Below the pieces are notes generated by a model. That model saw only the letters and a program-made list of their open reading frames with translations. It was not told the origin of the DNA and searched no databases. Made by a program: the position numbers and the translations under genes. Positions 1 through 6,031 of a stretch of DNA of 6,810 bases are shown piece after piece. Within the stretch, counting starts at the first letter, position 1. The number at the start of each line of letters is the position of its first letter. This DNA comes from Candidatus Sivonenia alaskensis PMM_0068. GTDB lineage: Bacteria; Cyanobacteriota; Cyanobacteriia; Gloeobacterales; PMM-0068. Where the stretch lies: positions 1 through 6,810 of the forward strand of contig CASBPW010000265.1 in the NCBI GenBank assembly GCA_949127685.1. The letters run 5' to 3'.

Positions 1-355
1 AGGATCCCTTCATATGGCGGCAATCATAGCTAATTTTGGCTAGACAATCTTGGACATGACGAGCCGTTCATCTTAGCTATTCATGAATGTTTACGATTTC
101 AGCTCTGTCCCGTGAAATCCTTAAGTTTTTGAGTCGTATTTCCTTTAGAGGTTAGAGACTTAATTAAGATGTGATGTCTTCACCCAGGCTGTTTCAGGCG
201 ATGAAGTCTGATTTAATTTTGCGCATGCCTTATAATTTCTACCAATCGGTAGCCCGAGCCATCGAACTATGGACTGCCTCATCGTGCCTGCAGTGGAGTA
301 GAATCCGGGACGTTAGAGAAAGTAGCGTCGAATTAGCCAAAATAAAATCTTCATC
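1..355. other. Noncoding leader region upstream of the permease
   Basis: I see no gene here that I can support. All three forward frames meet a stop within the first 45 bases, so at most a few last codons of an upstream gene could lie at the left edge. A perfect 10-bp palindrome, ATTCATGAAT, sits at 79-88. A small hairpin, CTACC-AATC-GGTAG, lies at 239-252, just downstream of a TATAAT hexamer. A 62-codon open frame beginning with GTG at 171 ends at 359 and overlaps the permease start as ATGA. It has no recognisable domain and a serine-rich tail, so I treat it as a doubtful upstream ORF rather than a gene. I did not recognise a riboswitch. Confidence 0.6.
231..236 (+). promoter_or_regulatory. 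Possible -10 box for the permease gene
   Basis: A perfect TATAAT hexamer lies about 120 bases before the permease ATG. No good TTGACA-like -35 is found 16-18 bases upstream (the sequence there is near CTGATT), so this would be a -10-only or activator-dependent promoter. If used, transcription would start near 243 and give a leader of about 113 nt. The small hairpin at 239-252 would lie at or just upstream of its 5' end. This is inference from one hexamer in an AT-rich stretch. Confidence 0.3.
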
Positions 356-2335
356 ATGACAATCACCACATCTGCAGCTAAAGCGTTGCCTCTGTTGCCC
401 GTTCCGGGCTCAATGCCTCCTAAGACACCCTTGGGACGTTGGTTGACGGAAGGTGGAGGGGCAGGGGGCGACCAGCACGAAGGTTCAACCCAACCCTGGT
501 ATTCCGTACTCTGGCTCACAGGGGTCGATTATTTCTCCACCCTCGGTTATCAGCCAGGAATTGCCCTACTCGCGGCTGGAGCGGTTTCTCCCTTAGCTAC
601 GCTTCTGCTGATCGTGGTCACGCTGGCTGGAGCCCTACCGATCTACTCCCAGGTCGCCAAGCGTTCTTACATTGGCCAAGGCTCGATCGCCATGTTGGAG
701 AAGCTCTTACCGGGCTGGTATGGAAAACTTTTTGTCCTAGTTTTGATTGGCTTTGCCACCACCGACTTTGTGATCACAATGACGCTCTCGGCTTCTGATG
801 CTGCCGAACACTTGGTCAGCAACCCGTTTGCGAAAGCTTTCTTTGAAGGGGCACAGATCCAGGTCACGGCTGTTTTGTTGGTGCTGCTCGCGGTAGTCTT
901 CTTATTCGGTTTCCGAGAAGCGATCAGTCTAGCGGTAGTCGTGGGTGTCCCCTACATTCTGCTCAACATTGTTGTGATTACGGTCAGTTTCCAGGAAGTC
1001 TTCAGACATCCAGAGCTATGGGCTAACTGGCAAAGAGGCCTTACCCTGCAGGGAGACTGGACAGGGATTTTGATTGCTGCTGGACTTACCTTTCCAAAAC
1101 TTGCCTTGGGCTTGAGTGGTTTTGAGACAGGGGTCACCGTTATGCCCTTGATTAAAGGGGGAGCCGATGATGCTAGTAAACCAACTCCAGAGGGACGGAT
1201 CAGGGCCAGTCAGAAACTTTTGACCTCAGCTGCCCTGCTGATGAGTATCTTGCTGATGACCTCCAGCTTTGTCACGACCCTCCTAATCTCACCTGAATCC
1301 TATGCCAAAGGAGGTGCAGCTTCTGGGCGTGCCCTTGCCTACTTGTGTCATAAGTTGCTGGGGGATGTTTGGGGGACTGTTTATGACATCTCAACGATTG
1401 CTATTCTCTGGTTCGCTGGAGCTTCGGCCATGGCTGGTTTGCTAAACCTCATTCCCCGTTACCTACCTCGTTTCGGGATGGCTCCTAACTGGGTGAGCTA
1501 TACTCGTCCCCTTGTCTTAGCCCTATTGACAATTGACTTAGTGATCGTAGCTATTTTCCGGGCAGATGTTAATGCCCAAGGGGGTGCCTATGCTACCGGC
1601 GTGTTGGCGCTGATTCTCTCTGCGGGGGTGGCGGTTGCTCTGGCCCTTGGCAGTGAGGCCAAAGCACTCAATTCTAAAAAGCTGCGGAACTTAAGCTATT
1701 ACTTCTGGGCCATCGTCCTTGTTTTTACCTACACGCTGCTCGATAACATCCGAGAACGGCCTGATGGTTTGATCATTGCTAGCTGTTTTATCGCCTTCGT
1801 CTTGGTCATTGGTATTGGCACACGCCTAAGACGGGCTACGGAACTACGGGTTGAGCAGATAACCTTTATGGACGATCAGTCCGCTGAATTATGGCCTCAG
1901 CTCTGCCGTAAGCAGGTCTGCCTTGTCCCCTTGATCAGTAATGCCCCCGGTCCTCGTGAACGCAAGGCTAAACAGCTTCGTAGCCTTTATGCGACCAAAC
2001 ACCCCTACGCCTTCCTTCATGTATCTTTGCACGACGATTGCAGTGATTTCCTGAGTGGTCTGCGTTTGCAAATTCGCGAAGAGGGCGAAGATTTCTGTAT
2101 CGAAGTGACGGGAGCCGTGGCCCTTGCCAACGCTATTGCATACATCAGTGAACTCATAGACCCAGTTTCGATCTTCCTCGGTCTGACCCGTAAAAACATG
2201 ACGGAGCAGTCCATGAACTACATGCTCACGGGACAGGGAGAAACCGGACTGATGGTGTACCAGATTCTGGTGCGTTATTGGGAATGGACGGCTGAAGAGG
2301 ATGTTCGACCTTTGATTTTCCTCCTTAGTGATTAA
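356..2335 (+). CDS. APC-superfamily permease (putative amino acid/cation transporter)
   Basis: This is a 659-residue integral membrane protein. A proline- and glycine-rich N-terminal tail (residues 1-47) precedes the conserved-looking segment WLTGVDYFSTLGYQPGIA (53-70). About 11-12 hydrophobic segments follow, roughly at 64-96, 124-145, 170-211, 235-258, 288-311, 345-365, 384-431, 447-463 and 471-488. From about 490 to the end is a hydrophilic, presumably cytoplasmic domain of about 170 residues. I recognise the family as the long APC-type permeases usually labelled 'amino acid transporter' in cyanobacteria and actinobacteria. The real substrate is not known to me, and an ion such as potassium is also conceivable. 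It would act in the plasma membrane. The ATG at 356 is the only normal start before an in-frame TAG at 323; Met20 (413) is a later alternative. There is no clear Shine-Dalgarno site. The gene appears intact and stands alone, separated from the next gene by about 140 bases. Confidence 0.88.
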   Translation: MTITTSAAKALPLLPVPGSMPPKTPLGRWLTEGGGAGGDQHEGSTQPWYSVLWLTGVDYFSTLGYQPGIALLAAGAVSPLATLLLIVVTLAGALPIYSQVAKRSYIGQGSIAMLEKLLPGWYGKLFVLVLIGFATTDFVITMTLSASDAAEHLVSNPFAKAFFEGAQIQVTAVLLVLLAVVFLFGFREAISLAVVVGVPYILLNIVVITVSFQEVFRHPELWANWQRGLTLQGDWTGILIAAGLTFPKLALGLSGFETGVTVMPLIKGGADDASKPTPEGRIRASQKLLTSAALLMSILLMTSSFVTTLLISPESYAKGGAASGRALAYLCHKLLGDVWGTVYDISTIAILWFAGASAMAGLLNLIPRYLPRFGMAPNWVSYTRPLVLALLTIDLVIVAIFRADVNAQGGAYATGVLALILSAGVAVALALGSEAKALNSKKLRNLSYYFWAIVLVFTYTLLDNIRERPDGLIIASCFIAFVLVIGIGTRLRRATELRVEQITFMDDQSAELWPQLCRKQVCLVPLISNAPGPRERKAKQLRSLYATKHPYAFLHVSLHDDCSDFLSGLRLQIREEGEDFCIEVTGAVALANAIAYISELIDPVSIFLGLTRKNMTEQSMNYMLTGQGETGLMVYQILVRYWEWTAEEDVRPLIFLLSD

Positions 2336-2350
2336 AGATTGGACTTTGGA

Positions 2351-2375
2351 AAAAAAGAGTTACTCAGAGGACTCT
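2351..2375 (-). terminator. Terminator-like hairpin facing the minus strand
   Basis: Read on the minus strand, AGAGT (2375-2371), a 10-base loop and ACTCT (2360-2356) form a 5-bp stem followed by six further T residues (2355-2350). This resembles a small intrinsic terminator. It points into the 3' end of the permease gene, so it would only stop antisense transcripts coming from downstream. No minus-strand gene ends here. The stem is short and AT-containing, so the call is weak. Confidence 0.25.
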
Positions 2376-2383
2376 CAGGGTAT

Positions 2384-2415
2384 TCACGGGCCCTCCAATT
2401 GTTCAAGTTCCGTGA
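2384..2415. repeat. Inverted repeat downstream of the permease gene
   Basis: TCACGG (2384-2389) pairs with CCGTGA (2410-2415) around a 20-base loop. An alternative pairing, CCCTC (2391-2395) with GAGGG (2414-2418), competes with it. No T-tract follows on the plus strand, so it is not a standard intrinsic terminator. It could be a 3'-end stabilising hairpin of the permease transcript. The rest of the 2336-2478 spacer shows nothing I recognise. Confidence 0.3.
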
Positions 2416-2478
2416 GGGTACGCTTCTGCGCAACCCAACTCATCCGCTTTACTGTAGCTATGTGATTCGATACTGATT

Positions 2479-2745
2479 ATGGTTAGTTGCTCTACCCCCC
2501 AAGACAAGAGTTCTATGGATGCCCAAAAATTGAAGCTCTATCAAGACGGCAAACAATGGTCTGATTCTCTGAGCAATCTTTGCCAGTTCATGGATTGCGT
2601 TATAGAACCCATTGGCCGCGATGCATACATACTCAAAGGGGCTAATGAAGACGCTGCTTGGATGATAGCCGGTTATCTATCTCCAGTTTTGGGAGAGCAC
2701 CAGCCGAGAAGACTCGATTCTTATGTTTGGGAACTAGGAAAATGA
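2479..2745 (+). CDS. Small hypothetical protein, 88 codons
   Basis: I do not recognise this protein. It is 88 residues from the ATG at 2479, or 76 residues from the ATG at 2515, which has a weak purine-rich AAGAG just upstream. I slightly favour the shorter form, because the first 12 residues (rich in Ser, Pro and Lys) look unlike the rest. The body has no signal peptide and no membrane helix. It contains a short amphipathic segment, two cysteines in the LCQFMDC stretch, a segment reading IEPIGRDAYILKGANEDAAW, and then GYLSPVLGE and a tryptophan-containing C-terminus. It looks like a small soluble acidic-to-neutral domain. Codon choice looks similar to the neighbours. It lies 143 bases after the permease and 83 bases before dxr in the same direction, so it could be a separate unit or lead into the dxr transcript. 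No function is proposed. Confidence 0.62.
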   Translation: MVSCSTPQDKSSMDAQKLKLYQDGKQWSDSLSNLCQFMDCVIEPIGRDAYILKGANEDAAWMIAGYLSPVLGEHQPRRLDSYVWELGK

Positions 2746-2828
2746 ACTACTCACGGCTGCTAAATTCTATGAGCTACAGGGAGCGCTACTCATATAGGTA
2801 CAATGCAAGGGATCATTAGACATCTGTT

Positions 2829-4004
2829 GTGAAAGAATTCATTCTGCTTGGCTCTACGGGGTCTATCGGTACCCAGACTTTAGAAATTGTGGCTCAATAC
2901 CCTGACCGCTTTCGGGTTACAGCGCTAAGCGCCAATCATAATATAGACCTTGTAGAGCAGCAAATCCGCCAGTTCAAGCCTGAATTGGTCTCCGTAGGGA
3001 GTAAAACAGGACGCAAAGAACTTTTAGAAAGATTGGTCGATTTTCCCCAACGGCCTGAAGTCTTAGTCGGACCAGAAGGCGTGGTTCACGTAGCCGCTTA
3101 TGGTAGTGCGCCCATGGTGATTACAGGCATTGTGGGGGTGGCTGGTCTCAAGCCGACGTTGGCGGCGATTGAAGCGGGAAAAGACTTGGGTTTAGCCAAT
3201 AAGGAAACTTTAGTAGCGGGAGGGCCTGTGGTTTTACCGCGGATTCAGGCCAAAGGGACGAAGCTCATCCCCGTAGACTCCGAACATTCCGCTATTTTCC
3301 AGTGTCTCCAAGGCGTACCCGCTGGGGGACTCAAAGGTATTATCCTGACCGCTTCTGGGGGCGCTTTTCGGGATTGGCCTACGGAGAGATTGGCTCAAGT
3401 CACCCCGAAAGATGCCCTCAAACATCCCAACTGGGTGATGGGACAAAAAATTACGGTGGATTCTGCAACGTTGATGAATAAAGGATTGGAAGTCATTGAA
3501 GCACACTGGCTTTTTGGTCAGTTGAGCTATGACGATATCCGGATTGTGATCCATCCCCAGAGCATTATTCATTCCCTGATTGAGTTGAAAGATACTTCTG
3601 TTCTGGCTCAGTTGGGTTGGCCGGATATGCGTTTACCGATTCTCTATGCCCTTGGCTACCCAGAACGGATAGAGGCGCCCTGGCGTCCTTTGGATTTGAC
3701 TACCTGTGGTGATTTGACCTTCCGTGAGCCGGACCATCAAAAATATCCGTGCATGGATTTGGCTTTTGCGGCAGGAAGAGCGGCAGGGACGATGCCTGCG
3801 GTCTTGAATGCGGCCAATGAAGAAGTAGTTGGCCTGTTTTTAGAGGAAGCAGCATCTTTTCTCGCTATTCCTCGCCTTTTGACCGCCACTTGTGAAGCCC
3901 ACAACAACATCCACAACCCATCCTTGGAGGATATTGTGGAAGCAGACTTATGGGCTCGCCGCACTCTGAGAGACCTGGCCCAAAAACAAGCCGTTGTGGT
4001 TTAG
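2829..4004 (+). CDS. dxr: 1-deoxy-D-xylulose 5-phosphate reductoisomerase
   Basis: Dxr converts 1-deoxy-D-xylulose 5-phosphate to 2-C-methyl-D-erythritol 4-phosphate using NADPH and a divalent metal. It is the committed cytosolic step of the MEP isoprenoid pathway, which feeds carotenoids, the phytol chain and quinones. The 391-residue length is typical. The NADPH-binding GSTGSIGTQTL is at residues 8-18 and ANKE at 123-126. The metal ligands expected from the E. coli enzyme are D150 and E152 in PVDSEHSAIFQ, and E221 in MNKGLEVIEA. Substrate-loop residues are seen in TASGGAFR (174-181), HPNWVMG (199-205) and HPQSIIHS (242-249). The GTG start at 2829 is forced, since an in-frame TAG lies at 2817 and no other start lies between. 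No strong ribosome-binding site is visible. A TACAAT hexamer at 2799-2804 could be a -10 box, but it has no good -35. rsmG follows directly, so the two are probably cotranscribed. Confidence 0.97.
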   Translation: MKEFILLGSTGSIGTQTLEIVAQYPDRFRVTALSANHNIDLVEQQIRQFKPELVSVGSKTGRKELLERLVDFPQRPEVLVGPEGVVHVAAYGSAPMVITGIVGVAGLKPTLAAIEAGKDLGLANKETLVAGGPVVLPRIQAKGTKLIPVDSEHSAIFQCLQGVPAGGLKGIILTASGGAFRDWPTERLAQVTPKDALKHPNWVMGQKITVDSATLMNKGLEVIEAHWLFGQLSYDDIRIVIHPQSIIHSLIELKDTSVLAQLGWPDMRLPILYALGYPERIEAPWRPLDLTTCGDLTFREPDHQKYPCMDLAFAAGRAAGTMPAVLNAANEEVVGLFLEEAASFLAIPRLLTATCEAHNNIHNPSLEDIVEADLWARRTLRDLAQKQAVVV

Positions 4005-4007
4005 GTG
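4003..4007 (+). promoter_or_regulatory. Ribosome-binding site deciding the rsmG start
   Basis: AGGTG spans the last two bases of the dxr stop codon (TAG, 4002-4004) and the next three bases. It stands 9 bases before the ATG at 4017, which is good Shine-Dalgarno spacing. This favours 4017 over the GTG at 4005, because that GTG is itself part of the putative site. The overlap suggests translational coupling of rsmG to dxr. Confidence 0.45.
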
Positions 4008-4016
4008 CTACTGCTG

Positions 4017-4787
4017 ATGACACCCTTACCCCATCATCTTTGGGCTGATACCCTTCCCTGGCAGCCAGATCCAAGCCAAATTCTGCTTTTTGACCGTTTT
4101 TATAACTTAGTCATCCAAGCGAATGAACAGCTCAACCTCACTCGAATTGTTGAGCCGGAAGCCTATTGGGAGAAGCATCTTTGGGACTCGGTGCGGGGGG
4201 TAGTCCCGCTGATCAAGAATCAGGATATTGCGGTGCTGGATCTTGGCACAGGGGCTGGTTTTCCTGGAATGCCTATCGCTATCATGCAGCCTACGTGGTA
4301 CGTGATGATGGCGGATAGCACCCGCAAGAAAACGGCCTTTATCAACAATGCGATTCAAAGCCTGGGGATTACCAACGCCCAGACAATTACAGGTCGTGCT
4401 GAAGATTTGGGCCATCAGAAACGGCATCGGGAAGGTTATGACCTTGTGGTGCTCAGAGCGGTAGCTCCTGCCAATGTCTGTGCTGAGTATGGACTGCCTT
4501 TTGCAAAGGTCGGTGGCCGGGTAATGCTTTACCGAGGCACTTGGGAAGAACGGGAAGCCCAGGAATTGGAGCGGGCTGCCTACGCCTTGGGGGCTAAAGT
4601 TGCCTATGTGGATGCGTTCGCTTTGCCTATCAGCGGGGCTGTCCGTCACTGTATTCATCTTCTGAAAATCAAACCCACCCTGGAAGTCTTTCCAAGAGAA
4701 GTAGGTACACCGACTAAGTATCCTATTGGTGCTTTAGATGACCCAAAACCTTCTAATGGGTCTGAAACAACTGAAGAACCTTATTGA
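4017..4787 (+). CDS. rsmG: 16S rRNA (guanine(527)-N7)-methyltransferase RsmG (GidB)
   Basis: RsmG transfers a methyl group from S-adenosylmethionine to N7 of G527 in the 530 loop of 16S rRNA; loss of this modification is linked to low-level streptomycin resistance in bacteria. Counting from the ATG at 4017 (256 residues), the family signature NLTR is at 40-43 and HLWDS at 54-58. The SAM-binding loop LDLGTGAGFPG lies at 74-84, the acidic ligand motif ADSTRKK at 99-105, RAVAP at 147-151, and GTPTKYPI near the C-terminus at 230-237. About 19 less conserved, polar residues extend beyond that motif. An alternative GTG start at 4005, adjacent to the dxr stop codon, would add four residues (M-L-L-L). 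The gene lies immediately after dxr and is probably in the same transcript. It converges on pip, with a 95-base gap between the two coding regions. Confidence 0.95.
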   Translation: MTPLPHHLWADTLPWQPDPSQILLFDRFYNLVIQANEQLNLTRIVEPEAYWEKHLWDSVRGVVPLIKNQDIAVLDLGTGAGFPGMPIAIMQPTWYVMMADSTRKKTAFINNAIQSLGITNAQTITGRAEDLGHQKRHREGYDLVVLRAVAPANVCAEYGLPFAKVGGRVMLYRGTWEEREAQELERAAYALGAKVAYVDAFALPISGAVRHCIHLLKIKPTLEVFPREVGTPTKYPIGALDDPKPSNGSETTEEPY

Positions 4788-4857
4788 GTCAAGTGTTCAG
4801 GCTCTATCGTTGGAACTATGCAAGCTAAGGCTAGGGACGCACACGGTAGCCAACTTT

Positions 4858-4882
4858 GGGGGGCCGGGGGGCGCTAAACGCC
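4858..4882. repeat. G6-CC-G6 tract and short hairpin between rsmG and pip
   Basis: The plus strand carries six G (4858-4863), CC, then six G (4866-4871). A small stem, GGCG-CTAAA-CGCC (4870-4882), follows and abuts the pip stop codon. Transcripts of rsmG would be G-rich here, and transcripts of pip C-rich. A second possible pairing in the same spacer is GGCTA (4829-4833) with TAGCC (4847-4851). No arm is followed by a T-run, so I do not call a standard terminator. The spacer presumably holds the 3' ends of both convergent transcripts. Confidence 0.4.
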
Positions 4883-5830
4883 TTAAATACGCACAAACTT
4901 ATCGGTTGCCTCAATCAGAGCACTACGGATTCCTGGTTCCATCATCGAATGTCCAGCATCTGGAACCACTACAAACTCAGCCTCCGGCCAGGCTTGATGC
5001 AATTCCCAGGCACTGGTCATCGGACAGACTACATCGTAACGGCCCTGCACAATCACTGCCGGGAGATGTCGAATCCGGTCTATATGGTGCAACAGTTGAT
5101 CTTCGTTTTCTAAGAAGCCCTTGTTCATGAAGTAGTGACATTCAATACGGGCGAAAGCATCGGCAAAATTGTCTCGCCCAAAGTTTTCAGCAGCATTTGG
5201 GTCTGGATAAAGTCTGCTGGTACTCCCTTCCCAGATACTCCAGGCCTTAGCGGCCTCTATGCGAATGTTTCTGTCTGGGCTGCACAGTCTTTTGTAGTAG
5301 GCCGCAATAAAATCATGACGTTCTTCAACAGGAATAGGCTTGATAAATTGTTCCCAAGCATCGGGGAATATATAGCTAGTTCCTTCTTGATAGAACCACT
5401 TAAGTTCTTTTTGGCGCAAGAGAAAAATGCCGCGCAGAATCAGGCCCTTACAAGCCTCTGGATGGGTTTGGCTATAGGCCAGAGAAAGGGTACTTCCCCA
5501 ACTCCCTCCAAAGACAACCCATTGGTCAATCTTTAAATATTTGCGTAACGTCTCTATATCTTGAACCAGGTGCCAGGTCGTATTTTCTGCTAACTCTGCA
5601 TGGGGCGTACTTTGTCCACAGCCGCGCTGGTCAAATAGAATGAGCCGCCACTGTTCAGGATTGAAATATTGACGGTAGGCCGCATTGATTCCCCCACCTG
5701 GCCCCCCGTGTAAGAAAATAGCGGGCTTCCCCTCGGAATTACCGACTTCTTCATAGTAAATCGTATGTAGATCTGAAACGTTTAATTTGCCTGTTTTATA
5801 AGGCTGAATAGAGGGATAGAGTTCGGCCAT
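4883..5830 (-). CDS. pip: Prolyl iminopeptidase (proline iminopeptidase, family S33)
   Basis: This is a cytosolic alpha/beta-hydrolase that removes N-terminal proline from peptides, helping peptide turnover. The 315-residue length is normal for the short bacterial Pip type. The oxyanion-region motif HGGPGGG is at residues 41-47 and FDQRGCGQS at 66-74. The nucleophile elbow GGSWGS (108-113) has Ser110 as the catalytic serine, and RGIFLLR (133-139) is characteristic of the Pip subgroup. The catalytic Asp266 lies in QGRYDVVCP and His294 in DAGHS. No signal peptide or membrane helix is seen. The start is the ATG whose complement is at 5828-5830; an AAGG lies 13 bases upstream, a little far for a Shine-Dalgarno site. 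The gene is transcribed away from dnaG and toward rsmG, and it stands alone. I see no truncation or missing catalytic residue. Other S33 hydrolase activities cannot be excluded, but the motif set fits Pip well. Confidence 0.95.
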   Translation of the reverse strand: MAELYPSIQPYKTGKLNVSDLHTIYYEEVGNSEGKPAIFLHGGPGGGINAAYRQYFNPEQWRLILFDQRGCGQSTPHAELAENTTWHLVQDIETLRKYLKIDQWVVFGGSWGSTLSLAYSQTHPEACKGLILRGIFLLRQKELKWFYQEGTSYIFPDAWEQFIKPIPVEERHDFIAAYYKRLCSPDRNIRIEAAKAWSIWEGSTSRLYPDPNAAENFGRDNFADAFARIECHYFMNKGFLENEDQLLHHIDRIRHLPAVIVQGRYDVVCPMTSAWELHQAWPEAEFVVVPDAGHSMMEPGIRSALIEATDKFVRI

Positions 5831-5851
5831 AGCAGAAAATCAGCCTTGGTT

Positions 5852-5960
5852 GAGAATTTGAACAAGGGAATCTCCTGACTATGACTATGACATAGTCTCT
5901 TCTTCCATAGACATGACTCAGTTTTACAAATCATGAGTCCAGCCCAATCAGGAAATTCTC
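5852..5960. repeat. Nested inverted repeats in the pip/dnaG divergent spacer
   Basis: The outer arms are GAATCTCCTGA (5868-5878) and TCAGGAAATTC (5948-5958), complementary at 10 of 11 positions. A further left arm, GAGAATTT (5852-5859), perfectly matches AAATTCTC (5953-5960) and would compete for the same right arm. Inside lie GACTATG (5883-5889) with CATAGTC (5891-5897), an additional GACTATG copy at 5877-5883, a related CATAGAC at 5906-5912, and GACTCA (5915-5920) with TGAGTC (5934-5939). As RNA this could fold into an outer stem with two inner hairpins. As DNA it could be an operator cluster for divergent genes. No family is recognised, and no flanking direct repeat suggesting insertion was seen. 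Confidence 0.5.
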
Positions 5961-5987
5961 TAGACGGGAAGACTCTTTCGAGCTTTT

Positions 5988-6020
5988 TGCTATACCTACC
6001 CCTATCTGAGGCGCTAAAAT
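5988..6020 (+). promoter_or_regulatory. Candidate dnaG promoter elements
   Basis: Two -10-like hexamers precede dnaG. TATACC (5991-5996) is preceded by TG in the extended -10 arrangement (TGC-TATACC). TAAAAT (6015-6020) would give a very short leader of about 5 nt before the ATG at 6032. Neither has a convincing -35 at 16-18 bases. There is no Shine-Dalgarno site close to the ATG; GAGG at 6007-6010 is too far away. The true start cannot be chosen from sequence alone. Confidence 0.25.
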
Positions 6021-6031
6021 ATTAGCTCCCC

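Noticed and set aside
1..355. Possible cyclic di-AMP or other riboswitch in front of the permease
   Set aside because: I looked for conserved riboswitch core sequences and saw none. Only a small 5-bp hairpin and one palindrome are present.
3234..3572. Minus-strand open frame of 112 codons within dxr
   Set aside because: It is a shadow of dxr, which carries every metal and NADPH motif expected in its own frame.
4107..4658. Minus-strand open frame of 183 codons inside rsmG
   Set aside because: It lies fully antisense to rsmG, whose motifs are intact. It is best explained as a shadow of codon bias in the real gene.
4738..5130. Plus-strand open frame of 130 codons overlapping the end of rsmG and the end of pip
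   Set aside because: It begins inside rsmG in another frame and then runs antisense to the well-supported pip gene. Its product has no family character.
5135..5536. Plus-strand open frame of 133 codons within pip
   Set aside because: It is antisense to the pip catalytic region and resembles no family. pip has all its expected motifs in the other strand.
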